This document shows, piece after piece, positions 40,757 through 50,299 of a stretch of DNA of 64,000 bases (within the stretch, counting starts at the first letter, position 1; each line of letters begins with the position of its first letter). The stretch is taken from the NCBI GenBank assembly GCA_022494885.1, contig JAGVSM010005032.1, forward strand, positions 297,283 through 361,282, written 5' to 3'. Origin of the DNA: Micrasema longulum (taxonomy: Eukaryota; Arthropoda; Insecta; Trichoptera; Brachycentridae). The notes below the pieces were generated by a model that searched no databases, was not told the origin of the DNA, and worked only from the letters and a program-made list of their open reading frames with translations. The position numbers and the translations under genes were made by a program.

Positions 40757-41285
40757 AATTATTTATTATTATTAATAAAAACACATAATACAAAAAGTAC
40801 ATATTATACTCCCAGGAGTTATTAAAAAAAACTCATTTGGAACCGAACGTAAAAAAAAACATTTTTGTGACAATACCTAATATCATACAAAGTTAATACA
40901 TCCGAAATAGTAAGAAAGGATTATTTAAGAAACATAAAACACAGTACTTTACACCATCTATATAAATTACATTAAAAACTTTCACTATCAAAAATATTTG
41001 AGTATTATTTTTTAATTGCGACACTTTTGGATTTTCTATTCGACTTTTCGTGTTTAAACTCATCGGGCAGTTTATTAAATTCGAAATGGCCAATATTTTC
41101 CAGAGACCTTCTGCCGAACTTCGTTGAGCGAAACTTAGGCACATGAAGATTTCTTAAGTAACGCGTATTGTAATTGTGAATATCATGGCCAAATGTGTAT
41201 TTTAAATTTGTGTGAGCAGAAAAGTTTAACATATTCAAAATAGTATTGGCTAAGTCAAGCAGTGGCATCACCTTGATAGGATGAT
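40757..41285 (-). pseudogene. LINE family R C-terminus inserted in repeat R36
   Basis: Minus strand 41271-41005: HNYNTRYLRNLHVPKFRSTK, FGRRSLENIGHFEFNKLPDE. This is the 'HNYNTRxxxxLxxPxxxxxxxxxSxxxxGxxxFNxLP' end found in Jockey/CR1-like LINEs. The 3' UTR runs to a T-rich stretch at 40750 (the tail). Comparison with the uninterrupted copy at 36026-36240 shows both edges of the insertion, which is strongly 5'-truncated. Confidence 0.78.
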
Positions 41286-41450
41286 TTAAGATTTTTCATT
41301 TATAATTTTTGAGTTTAAAAATAAGCATACATAAAACGGCTCGCAGTTGGCATTACGTCATTTTGACGACACCCGTTTTGACCGCCGATTGCGCTTCTAA
41401 TAAACATTGCGTGCAAGTTTGGCGCTAAAACGTCATTCGTGCCGTTTTCC
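41286..41450 (+). repeat. Low-copy repeat R36, right half
   Basis: GGCTCGCAGTTGGCATTACG, GATTGCGCTTCTAATAAACA and TTGCGTGCAAGTTTGG match 36121-36225. Confidence 0.7.
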
Positions 41451-41984
41451 CCTCAGGAGTGCTATTCTGAACTACTCTCGCGGCACAAGAAAACAGTTTT
41501 TCTCGTGTATTTTGTGTGTAAATGCACGAGATAATACGGGCGTGAGAGCGTTTGGAATACCACTTATACCAGCCCGGGGCGGGAAACGGAAAAAAAGGTT
41601 AAATATATCGCATTTTTGAGGAGACACATTTTTTAACCATTTTATTTTGAAAGTTATGCGTGTAAATATTTCTCAACAATATCCATAGTGATTTTGAAAA
41701 CACAATTATTTTTTTTAAATCGCTAATCATGTGTATGTAATGATTTCTTATATTTGGCTTGTAAACAAAAATACCGATTTTCAAAACTTTAAAGATGTTC
41801 TTCTTGAATATTTATGAAAAGCGACAAATCGTTTAACGAAATTAAAATTTCAGAAGCATTATGTAACCGTACCGAACAAACCTGAGTGTAAAGAAATTGG
41901 AATACATGATACTTCAAACAAACATTACGTTTTTAATATCAGTCTTCTGTTTTTCATCTCGCTACTTTACAATTCGCTACAGCG
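41451..41984. other. No recognised feature
   Basis: A plus frame (41407-41619) is rich in Arg/Ser and lacks family resemblance. The rest is AT-rich. Confidence 0.3.
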
Positions 41985-42240
41985 GCAAGGGGAGATTGCG
42001 GGCTGTGCGAGGCGTTATTAGAGGCAACAGGCAGCAGGCAGCAGGCAGCCCAGGCCGGTGGGGGTAGGGGGCACGAGAGAGAACCTTCGATTGTGACGGT
42101 GAGCGGAGAGCGGAGGGGGTGGCTTGCGTCACCGCATTGCGCCCGTTGCGACTAGGCGTTGCCTTGGAAACAGGGGTGCACTTGTTGCTACTGGGAAGCT
42201 GTATTGAAGTTTGGTTTGCGACCAGGCCATGACTGTTTGA
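41985..42240. promoter_or_regulatory. GC-rich island, candidate promoter or 5' UTR
   Basis: About 230 bp are clearly GC-rich in an otherwise AT-rich window, with several CpGs (GCGCCCGTTGCG, GCGGAGGGGG) and purine-rich runs. It contains three perfect AGGCAGC units at 42029-42049. No open frame or repeat family is recognised on either side before LINE S. It could be a host promoter or first exon, or a GC-rich transposon part. The function is inferred only from composition. Confidence 0.3.
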
Positions 42241-42259
42241 CTCTAAAGTTTGACTCCTA

Positions 42260-42545
42260 TTTTATTTATTTATTTACTGGGGAAAAAACAATAGTTTTTA
42301 CATACAATGCGTGTAGAAAATAAGAGAACATAGAAACTAAAATTGGAAAACAGTCAACATAAAATTTTCACGGTGAAATAATTATAACAATTACTTGACC
42401 AAAATATTTTCAAAATTGTTTCGAAAGTTGGTATAAACTATTTACATTACATGAGGGAGTGCGGATATTGTCCATGGCTTTATCCCTCTGAGTTCCTCCA
42501 GTGTATGTTTGGTTACAGCAGTTTGAAGACTAGAAGGAATGCGTA
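42260..42545 (-). pseudogene. LINE family S C-terminus and 3' UTR
   Basis: Minus strand reads RIPSSLQTAVTKHTLEELRG then IKPWTISALPHV, stop. The 3' UTR ends in CAGTAAATAAATAAATAAAA (seen reversed at 42262). LINE-type assignment rests on the tail and the 'xxPxSLQ' ending, so it is moderate. Its truncated 5' end meets the 5' end of LINE T head-on at 42550. Confidence 0.5.
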
Positions 42546-42554
42546 TTTAACAAC

Positions 42555-42930
42555 GCACTTCTTTTGATTGTTGCGCGGTATTATTGACAACCCTGAAATT
42601 ATGCGGAGCATTAGCTTTTATGTTCCGGACCTTAGACAGCGTCAGCACAGACTGTTTCACATTCCAATATACAGGACCAACCTGCCAATGGTTATGCCTG
42701 TTGGAAGGGCTATCTCTATGTCGGACAATATCACTTTGGACATTGATATTTTTCACGTCTCTGAGGGAGTATTTCGTTACAAGATTCTCTTACTTTTTTA
42801 ACTTATATATAGATATTACGTATACTAATGTGTTTTTTTTTATATATACCTAGATATTTTAATTATTTAAAAATGTATGAATTAAGATATTCCATTTTTT
42901 AATGTAAATATATATGAATAAATAAATAAA
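42555..42930 (+). pseudogene. LINE family T C-terminus and 3' UTR
   Basis: Plus strand: LRGIIDNPEIMRSISFYVPD, LRQRQHRLFHIPIYRTNLPM, GRAISMSDNITLDIDIF, stop near 42801. This matches the C-terminus of LINE C (SPELVIRIHLKVPQ ... LFHIPKCRTN ... DDIDIF). The 3' UTR ends GAATAAATAAATAAAATTG near 42935. Confidence 0.78.
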
Positions 42931-42939
42931 ATTGAAATT

Positions 42940-43155
42940 GAATTGAAAAATTTATTTTTCTTAAATAATCAAACTTCTTACCGAGTTCTTTCCTTTACCG
43001 TTTTCAATATAAATACAAGTTTTAACTTATTATTTTTAATACTTACGCACTCACACACACGCACCCACCTTTTTACATATATATACATTCACTTACATAC
43101 ACATGAATACAAACGTCACACACATACAATTACGTAAACTCTTTTCTTATATATA
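42940..43155 (+). repeat. LINE family U 3' UTR, proximal part
   Basis: Matches 3998-3770 (minus). CACACA-rich, with ACATGAATACAAACGTCAC then CTTTTCTTATATAT. Interrupted at 43155 by LINE V and continued at 43610. Confidence 0.65.
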
Positions 43156-43609
43156 TATATATTTTTTTTATTGAATAATTTTTTTTTTACAAAATACATT
43201 TTTGAAATACAAAATAGGTAAATATACAGAACATCTTTTATATAACGTTTCTACCTCTCTAATAAAGTAGATACTTGTGTTTAGAGAGGGAGTTCGTTTC
43301 ACATTTTTTTTTTTATAAACAAAGTAAATTAAAATTAAAATTAAAAATAAACAAGGTAAATTAAAAATAAAAAATAATCGTTCTTTGGTATGGAGTCTAG
43401 GAAGGGGTGAGTCTTAAATGTTTTTTTAATTTTAGTTTTAAAAGTTTTATAATTTTTTATAGATTTTAAGTTTTCCGGAAGTTTATTAAAGTTTTTTTTA
43501 CCTATGTACGTTTAATGGTTTAACGCTGCTGTTGTTTAACATCTGTGCAAAATTAAATTATTAGAAAATCTAGAGTTACTTGAATTTTGCACTTCAATTG
43601 TTATTTTAC
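43156..43609 (-). pseudogene. LINE family V C-terminus, nested in LINE U
   Basis: Minus strand (about 43500-43375) reads KNFNKLPENLKSIKNYKTFK then TKIKKTFKTHPFLDSIP, a typical LINE C-terminal 'FNxLPxxLKxxxxxxxFKxxLK' ending, and the 3' end is T-rich at 43156. Comparison with 3600-3998 shows that the flanking UTR is continuous without it, so it inserted there. Confidence 0.65.
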
Positions 43610-43730
43610 ACTTTAATTATTAGATTTACATTGGATTTTTTAACTGGCTCTAGTATTGTTAATATATTTCTGCTTACTTTTTTATATACAATAGCTGTAA
43701 AAAAAACTGTAAATAAATAAATTATTAAGT
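43610..43730 (+). repeat. LINE family U 3' UTR, distal part
   Basis: TTTACATTGGATTTTTTAAC, CTAGTATTGTTAA and AATAGCTGTAAAAA match 3740-3660 (minus). Ends GTAAATAAATAAATT. Confidence 0.65.
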
Positions 43731-44099
43731 ACATTTTTATAGGTAATAACCCAATAATAAAATGAAATCAATAAAAACATTCAGAAATGCTGGAAATTAA
43801 GAAATTACTGGTAAAGATCACATAAGTTTTTGATTGTTAAATACACATTTATTTTATTAAATATGTACCACTCTTATTATTACTAAGATAAGAAGAATGG
43901 ATATCGGTCGAAAGTCTGTCACTTGTAAGGGTAAAGGACTTTTCGGAAGTTGGACAATATTGGCCATTTTCCATAATGACGGGATGGATTGTGAAGTCAA
44001 ACAAATTGACGATGGGAACTAATAACAATACTGGGAGCTGAGACAGACCCAATAGGCCCTAAACCCTACAGTGGGTTGCCTGAATGTGCTCCTAATAAA
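43731..44099. other. Probable upstream part of LINE Q, unassigned
   Basis: No clear motif. The following block is LINE Q in the same orientation, so this may be its decayed upstream part. Confidence 0.3.
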
Positions 44100-44450
44100 C
44101 TAAGGTTATGAGCCAGAAAGCAGAGCGTAATGCTCTGGCAAAAAGTACCTGATCAGAACCATGCGGAGAAACTGATAAAAGAGTACTCGCAAAGTACTTT
44201 TTTATCAGTTCTCCGCTTGGTAAAAACTCGCTTTTGACAAAGTTTAGCCGAAATCAAATGAGCGTTACCACTAGAGCCGATTGAACAAACACCTTGCTGG
44301 CATGAACCTTTCCAAAACTTCTAGATGTAGGTTCTGCAGTCCAGATGAGGAAACACCTATACGCGTTCTATGTGAATGTGACGCTTTACATCATAAAAGG
44401 AACCTCATTCTCGGGGGACCACTGGTTAATCCTGAGGATATTAAATAGGT
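44100..44450 (+). pseudogene. LINE family Q, RNase H-side C-terminus, split copy
   Basis: Plus strand: LLTKFSRNQMSV (equivalent to the 'LSrNQLrxLTGLLTGHC' region), then MNLSKTSRCRFC, SPDEETPIRVLCECDALHH and LVNPED. The element is interrupted after about 44450 and its 3' UTR resumes at 45050. A fold-back duplication at 44163-44216 lies inside. Compared with 37370-37745 it retains more of the upstream part. Confidence 0.75.
44163..44216. repeat. Inverted repeat, 25-bp arms, 5-nt loop
   Basis: GCGGAGAAACTGATAAAAGA... pairs with the arm ending ...TATCAGTTCTCCGC, with one indel and one mismatch. Located in the LINE Q relic. Confidence 0.85.
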
Positions 44451-44558
44451 CTCTCCCTACCTATTTTATTTCATTTATTTATTCATTTAATCCAATATAA
44501 ATTACAATACAAATACATAGTTAACAAAAATGTCTATACAATAGGTAGGTACATTCAA

Positions 44559-44742
44559 GGCGGCCTCCGTGGTGTAGTGGTCAAGACGCTTGACTCACGC
44601 ACGGAAGGTTCCGGGTTCGATTCCCGGTGAGAACACAAAAATTTAAAAATGTGATTTTTCTCAAGCCTGGTTGTTCTGTAATGTAATTCACCACTGTAAT
44701 TGGGCCTTCTGGCCTGTTGTGGTGCAAAAAAAAAAAAATTAA
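44559..44742 (+). repeat. SINE2, full length
   Basis: Head GGCCTCCGTGGTGTAGTGGT, TTGACTCACGCACGGAAGG, GGGTTCGATTCCCGGTGAGA. Body with TGTGATTTTTCTCAAGCCTGG and TTCACCACTGTAATTGGGCC. Tail TGGCCTGTTGTGGTGC then A13. It is part of the insertion between the two halves of LINE Q. Confidence 0.92.
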
Positions 44743-45049
44743 AAAAAAAATTAAAATGAAAATATATATTTTTATGGATATAGCCACTCCACTGGCCCAC
44801 AGGCACGTTCCGGAGTGTCAGTGTATTTTTTATTTATACATAATTGTACATAATTTCACATCAATTGTGTAAAAAAAAGAAATAAAAAAAAGTAAAAATT
44901 AAAACATATCTACATCAATAAAACGAAAAAGGATTTTCAAGAAACTATAATTGCATTCTTATATATGAAACATATTCCTCAGCTTCCTGTCTGGTCTTTT
45001 TAGCAATCCATTTATGTACTCTAGCTTTGAAAATATTGTCCTAATAGTC
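44743..45049. other. Insertion between LINE Q halves, unassigned part
   Basis: AT-rich with A-runs near 44870-44890. No family recognised. Confidence 0.3.
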
Positions 45050-45240
45050 CGATACTTTTCGGATCTGGGCTTGAAGAGGGAGATTTAGCAAAATGTAAAC
45101 TCTCGCCTCCCACGCAGAAGCAAAGCTCTTTATAGACCGGGCTTGGAAGGCGAGAACTATTCACGGGGACCCGTCACAATAGATCTTTGCAGTGACGTCA
45201 GGAGCTTGCATAGCACTGACCCCCAGCACTAAGAATAAGA
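45050..45240 (+). pseudogene. LINE family Q 3' part, resumed
   Basis: YFSDLGL, VNSRLP and GENYSRGPVTI-like reading aligns with the 37590-37375 region (YFTDLSM, LNSRLP). CTCACGTCAG/GTGACGTCAG and GCATAGCACTGACCCCC match the other copy inverted. Confidence 0.65.
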
Positions 45241-45469
45241 ACAATAGATAGGATGGTCAATGATCAAGGTAATTATAGAAATACTAATTCTATCATTTCC
45301 ACAACAATTTGATTTTATGGAGAGAAGAACTTTGTTTATTTCTGTTTTCGTGACACTATTGAAAGAAAATCGTTGACAATCAGGTTGTGGAAGAGATTCT
45401 ATTAGAGGTTAGGTGGTAAATTTTATGCGGCTATCAAGTTGGATAGGAGGTTTAGAGAAATTACTTTTT

Positions 45470-46325
45470 TTAATTTTTTTTATTTAATAGCATAATTATA
45501 CATTTTTACAATTTAAAAAAAAATTCACTTGTTATATTTTTTTACTAAAACTAAAATCCCACCAAGCCACTTTTTGTAGCTTGTTGGTGAAGATTATATT
45601 TATACTGACTTAATAATATTATTTACATTTATAAAAAAAATGAATAACAGATAAAAATTAACAGCCGGAAAGATCAGAATAAACAGGTTTATACAAATAA
45701 TAATATATAAATTTATTTTTTAAATACAAGAAAATATATAAAAATTAAAATATTTACACCTAAGCTACTATTCATATATAAACTCTTGATCGAGTAGCCA
45801 CTCTCTTATTTTGCTCTTGTTATAATGTGAGTTAAATTTAAGTTCTTTTGGTAATAAATTAAAAATTCTAGGTACCAAATATTTGAGAGTTCTATTTCCA
45901 TATTTATTACATACTTTTGGTACTACCAAGCTATCATTTGACTTGAAGCGTGTATTATGGTTATGTTTGAGAAGAAACTTGAATGTATTACTATTGAATT
46001 GTTCCAAAATGATGCAAAGCCACAGTAGTCCTCGAACAGGCAGAGTTTTGATTGTTTTGTACAGGAGATCATTATTACTTCTTTGTTCGTAAATCTCTGC
46101 AGGTACAATTCGCTTAACTATAGAATACTGTAGACCCTGGATCATTTTAATATTAGTTTTAGTCGAATGTCCCCACGACTTTATACCATATCTTATTATT
46201 GATTCTACTAAAGAAAAATAAATAATTTTAAGAGTGATTTTAGGCAAAATAAAAGATAACTTATAAAAAGTACTCATAAGAGTCCGCAATCGATCACAAA
46301 GTTTAAATATATGACGATCCCCTTT
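45470..46325 (-). pseudogene. LINE family W reverse transcriptase C-terminus and 3' UTR
   Basis: Open on the minus strand for 173 codons (46289-45768): IIYFSLVESIIRYGIKSWGH, MIQGLQYSIVKRIVPAEIYE, LPVRGLLWLCIILEQFN, HNHNTRFKSNDSLVVPKVCN, NRTLKYLVPRIFNLLPKELK. This is the post-catalytic end of a Jockey/CR1-like RT, related to LINE A. Similarity extends upstream of the first Met to about 46322 (DRHIFKLCDRLRTLMS). The 3' UTR has a hairpin at 45560-45589. No stop or frameshift is seen within the 173 codons, so this insertion is probably young, although truncated. Confidence 0.8.
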
Positions 46326-46329
46326 AAAA

Positions 46330-46710
46330 TTATGACTATTTACTATTTACTAGACTATTAAGGGTATTTAAATTAATAGAAGAGTCTGAAGCATCTCCAG
46401 ATTTTATAAATCTTAGTGTCTTTTAAAACTTCCAAGATTCTTGAAGACCAGCGTTAGTTTGTTGGAATTCACGAAAGAATCTAGCTTTAGCTTATTAACA
46501 GATAGAAGAATATGCATGAATATTTGCGTTTTTATGATTTCCCCAAATATTTCGATTTTGGGAGAATTTTCTTTTAGTCGTAAAAACCGTGATAGAAAAT
46601 GCGAAACTACGAGTAGTTGCGGTAGTGCAGAAAACGAACCTTGGACCACCTGATCCGGAGTCCACGATACACACACACCCCACATTGGTATACATTCTGT
46701 AATATGTTCA
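46330..46710. other. No recognised feature
   Basis: Several short overlapping open frames on both strands, none with family resemblance. Confidence 0.3.
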
Positions 46711-46711
46711 C

Positions 46712-46812
46712 TAATTCAGCCAATGACAGGTCATAACCCCTAAAAATCCCTTTATTTTCAAATTCTCTTCTCAAAAATGTTCTGTATCTCTGTTATAATA
46801 AATTTAGCGTAC
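46712..46812 (-). repeat. M1 fragment (module B, inverted)
   Basis: CAGCCAATGACAGGTCATAA, then AATTCTCTTCTCAAAAATGT and TCTGTTATAATAAATTTA. Confidence 0.7.
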
Positions 46813-47660
46813 TTAAGGCAAACTTAGCATTTACCGTAATTAATGTAACTGATTCTAAAATAAATATTTTTTCCCTAACTAAGAGTCTGGTTAAAAGCGT
46901 CCCTAAATCATGTAAAAGCGGATTAAGAAATACTTGGTATTCTCAATTGAGTTTGCAAAGCATAATTAAAAATCTTAAAACCAGCCTATTGCAGACAACA
47001 TTTAGTTAAATTATTCAGTTCAGTGCCGGAATACGGCGTTTGTTGGCAAAACAAAATATAGTACATACTTGCAATGCAATGCAAAAATAAAATAAAAATA
47101 AGTACTTGACGTGTGAAACTGTAAGAAAATATTTCTAGCAGCTTCACTAGATACAAAAATACCTTTTCTAAAGCTACATAATATACACACCGTAAATAGT
47201 AAGAAGAATAATCTTATTTATAATTTATTTTTTTATTGTAATAAATTTATTGGAGTATTTGGTTCTGGTTCATTTGGAGTACTAGTTGAGGTTTCCTGCC
47301 ATGGATATTTTTTAACGGTGTTATTATAGACAACTGTGTCATTTTCAAAACTTCTCATTTTCTAAATAGTGGTTCTGAATGAAACGAAAATGATTCTTTC
47401 AACAATGATTCGTCTTATTGCTCTCTAGACAATGGATCAAGTATAGATTTAACGGCTTCACCCCAGCCCCCTATATCAAATCTAATTATGTTTTGGCAGA
47501 GCAAAATACACGTGTCGTATAAGTTTCAAGTTGAAAACATTTCTTAATATTTTTAGCAGTAAATAAGCTTTTTTTATGTTACCAATTATTATATTGCTCC
47601 TCCAGCTGATATTTTTTTGTAAAAGTTTAAAGCTTTATTGATGTAAGTGAGAAACATCAC
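46813..47660. other. Unassigned, possible decayed LINE tail
   Basis: 46850-47010 reads NIFSLTKSLVKSVPKSCKSG then LRNTWYSQLSLQSIIKNLKT before a stop, which might be a LINE C-terminus. I cannot assign it. The rest is AT-rich. Confidence 0.25.
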
Positions 47661-47664
47661 CACT

Positions 47665-47746
47665 ACGAGCCTTTGACAGCCCTGTAAATGCCTAAACATT
47701 CATATTTCCTTCTCAAAAATGTTTTCCCTCTCTGTTGCAACATGTC
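47665..47746 (-). repeat. M1 fragment (module B, inverted)
   Basis: TGACAGCCCTGTAAATGCCT, ATATTTCCTTCTCAAAAATG then TTTTCCCTCTCTGTTGCAAC, cut by the SINE1 head at 47747. Confidence 0.75.
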
Positions 47747-47912
47747 GGCCTCGTGGTGTAATGGTCAGCGCGTTAGCCTGCCATGCAAGAGGTCTCGGGT
47801 TCGAGTCCCGACATGGTTGATATGAAATATTTTTGAAAAAGTTGTTTTCCCACCAGAATATTTCATCGTCCCTGGACTGGTACTTGAAGCATAAGACTGA
47901 TCATCTTATTTA
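47747..47912 (+). repeat. SINE1, 3'-truncated
   Basis: Head GGCCTCGTGGTGTAATGGTC, TAGCCTGCCATGCAAGAGGT, GGGTTCGAGTCCCGACATGG: the cleanest head in the window. Body ends after AGACTGATCATCTTA. Confidence 0.88.
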
Positions 47913-48574
47913 CTTATTATCAAAATCATATAGTCTTTTAAACAAAATCAAGGTTCAAGAAAATAATTTTTAAAATTAAGACCAGTTATAGATTTCACGT
48001 TTATTTATTAAGAATTCAGGAGGAGTGGGAAAAAATACTAAAAAAATAAATATTATAAAAATTAAAAAATAATTTTAAAAAAAAACATTTTTAATGAATA
48101 AAAAGTAAAATATTATGGTGCTCAAATTATTTAAAATGAATGCATTACATAAATATTGTAATTTTATTTTTTTTAATTTTTAAAATCCTTTTTTCATGAC
48201 TGTTTCATGATGTAAAAAATGTATTTTATAAATTTAAAAAGCCCCACAAGAATTAGAAAAAGATTAAGTAAATAAATGCAGTGTAAAGATTTGCTAATCT
48301 TTGATTTTACCTTGATGAATTAGTCAGCCAGCTTAAGAACAATAGTATTGTCAACAATTAGTAGGATTAAATTAATTAATTAATTCCAAGAAAGCCGACA
48401 GAAGCTTACAAGACCAACAAAGCAATGTATCACGAAATCCAATGATTTGATTCCAATATGTGTTATATCACACGTACCGTTAATTTAATTAAATTAGTTG
48501 ATCATACACAAAACACAGTATACATTTGATTTATTGATCGGCTTGATGCGCGATGGTTTAAAGCCCCTTACAAT
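47913..48574. other. No recognised feature
   Basis: A/T-dominated DNA without recognised features. Confidence 0.35.
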
Positions 48575-48763
48575 AATATGTCATCGTCATCGTCTGAAGG
48601 TGCAAAAAGCTTTGCGAACATACGCTAAAATTAGCGTATCTCGATCATTTTTTATCAGTGTACGGCCACATTTTCTACACGCAATTCACGCTCTTGACAA
48701 AAATCGAACCCGGGACCTCTAGGATGGCGGGCGGATGCGCTGACCAATACACCACGGGGCGGA
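48575..48763 (-). repeat. Diverged tRNA-derived SINE (SINE1-like), inverted
   Basis: Inverted head: CGTGGTGTATTGGTCAGCGC, CCGCCATCCTAGAGGTC and CCGGGTTCGATTTTTGTC on the minus strand. The body (ATACGCTAA, TCGATCATTTTT) is only loosely SINE1-like. The plus-strand ORF 48498-48722 is a by-product. Confidence 0.7.
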
Positions 48764-49447
48764 CTTATCCCCACTCGATTTCCTTTCCAGGATTTGAGGA
48801 TAGAGTTGAAAACCTAGCGCCTACAAAACACTGATTAAGACAGATCCATGCTTTAAATACTCGATAGTGTCAATAAATTTAGGGGATATTTTACCATATC
48901 CTTGTAAATCCTGATTAATTTATAAGTCCTGGTAAGTTACATTTAAGTTTGAAAATCAATTTTACAATCTGATTATGTCAAAAACAAAGTAAATGTCATC
49001 AATACAGTCGCTCAATTTAACTAAAGGTATTTCCTCTGTTTAAAGCACATAAAAATGGCGTCGCCCGCGTTAATGTTATGACAGCTCTGCTCAAATTTTT
49101 AAAGAGTTGAAAACCGTAATAATCAAAATAAATAGATGAAAATTCAAGATTTTATGGTTAATTGGGTTGGTATCTTATAAAAATATACAATTAAACTTGA
49201 TAAGTGCTTGCTAAAGAAAACGTAATCTTCCCCTGTATTTTATGGTTTTACAGTTAAAAACGGTCAGTCATCAACTTATAGCATTAACTAGCAGGCTGTT
49301 TCATGCTAAGAAATTCAGCCCTTCGGGTCTCGTTTTATCGGTCCTGCGGGACTCAGTTGATTAATTAGAATCTCGGGCACTGTGAAATTTCACCCTTTTG
49401 AGCCTCACGATTTATTTTTTACTGTTAGGAGCAATCTATATATAAAA
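48764..49447. other. No recognised feature
   Basis: AT-rich with a less AT-rich patch near 49300-49420. No gene. Confidence 0.3.
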
Positions 49448-49600
49448 ATGAACCAGGGTGTGATTCCGTGTCTAGTGTCGCAGACCCAGGGATCAGAGGT
49501 CCATACTTTGCACCCCGCTCTACCACAACTTGGTTCTCATTTTCTTATAAATAAATAGTTTTGATCAATCATAAGAACACACATATTTATTTTAGAAAAA
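49448..49600 (+). repeat. SINE3, diverged
   Basis: GGGTGTGATTCCGTGTCTAG, CAGACCCAGGGATCAGAGG, CGCTCTACCACAACTTGG, then a shortened body with ATCATAAGAACACACATATT. Confidence 0.6.
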
Positions 49601-49689
49601 TAAATTAAAAAATAATATATTATTGTTTTCAAAAACATTCACTTTGTGGTATGACATTTTACACTTATATGTTTATTAATTTGTAAACC

Positions 49690-49905
49690 ACTTTCTTTCT
49701 TATATCCGAAAACATGCCGAAAATCATGATTTTAATCAAAAAATGTGAGTAGAAATTTTGCATGTCAATAAAATGGTTATCGTTTAGACAATTTAGAACG
49801 ATTAGAAATTAGTAAAGCCACTAATCAAAAACTTCAAATAATAAATAATCAATAAAATTTAAATTCAAGTCCTCTTTTAAAAATATTCCCCCTTAAGATT
49901 CACTT
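49690..49905 (+). pseudogene. Penelope-like element, end of GIY-YIG domain (copy 2)
   Basis: Plus strand: SYIRKHAENHDFNQKM, stop, VEILHVNKMV, then after a one-base shift RLDNLERLEISKATNQKLQI, INNQ, NLNSSPLLKIF. This parallels the first relic (SNYASHFNKLKH ... IQILHVGHKGQK.DRLEI ... NSPLL). The GIY and YIG motifs themselves are not recovered; SINE3 sits just upstream and may have interrupted them. Confidence 0.6.
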
Positions 49906-50001
49906 TATCCTCTTTCTCTCTCTTTCTTTCATTTTTCTGTCTCTTTCATACAATATTTTATAATATAAACAGCAACGCGAGTAATTATAAGTTAGTTTAA
50001 T

Positions 50002-50062
50002 TCCTGACGATGAGGCAGTAACCTCAAAAACCAGTCGAAGTATAACTCTAAATTAAAGTGGT
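50002..50062 (+). ncRNA. Hammerhead-ribozyme-like motif beside second Penelope relic (decayed)
   Basis: CTGACGA at 50004-50010 (fits CUGANGA), then a perfect stem TGAGG-CAGTAA-CCTCA (50011-50026), then AAAA where the core needs GAAA. TTTAATT before and AATTAAA after could form an outer stem. It lies about 100 bp downstream of the Penelope relic in the same direction, where a terminal repeat is expected. Confidence 0.4.
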
Positions 50063-50168
50063 TTATACAAATTTATAAACATATACTCGTAAGTGTAAAA
50101 AAAGAATAATCTGTCACTCAAAATAATGCTTCCAAAAACACACAGTTTTAATATATTAAATATCCCGA

Positions 50169-50265
50169 CGGCCTCCGTAGTGTAGTGGTGAAGATGCTTA
50201 ACTTACACTTGGAAGGTTCCGGGTTCTATTCCTGGTGAGAACTCAAAAACTAAATGAGATTTTTC
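50169..50265 (+). repeat. SINE2, 3'-truncated
   Basis: Head GGCCTCCGTAGTGTAGTGGT, GGAAGGTTCCGGGTTCTATTC (B box diverged), CTGGTGAGAAC, and the start of the body. Confidence 0.8.
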
Positions 50266-50299
50266 TGACCTGATCCTCCCAAAATCTACCGATTTTGGG

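Noticed and set aside
42938..43137. Plus frame with His/Thr-rich C-terminus
   Set aside because: Translation of the CACACA-rich LINE U 3' UTR; non-coding.
44555..44806. Minus frame containing NRTRN-like residues
   Set aside because: Antisense translation of SINE2 (inverted B box gives GNRTRN).
48498..48722. Plus frame ending NRTRDL
   Set aside because: The ending is translated inverted B-box sequence of a tRNA-derived SINE.
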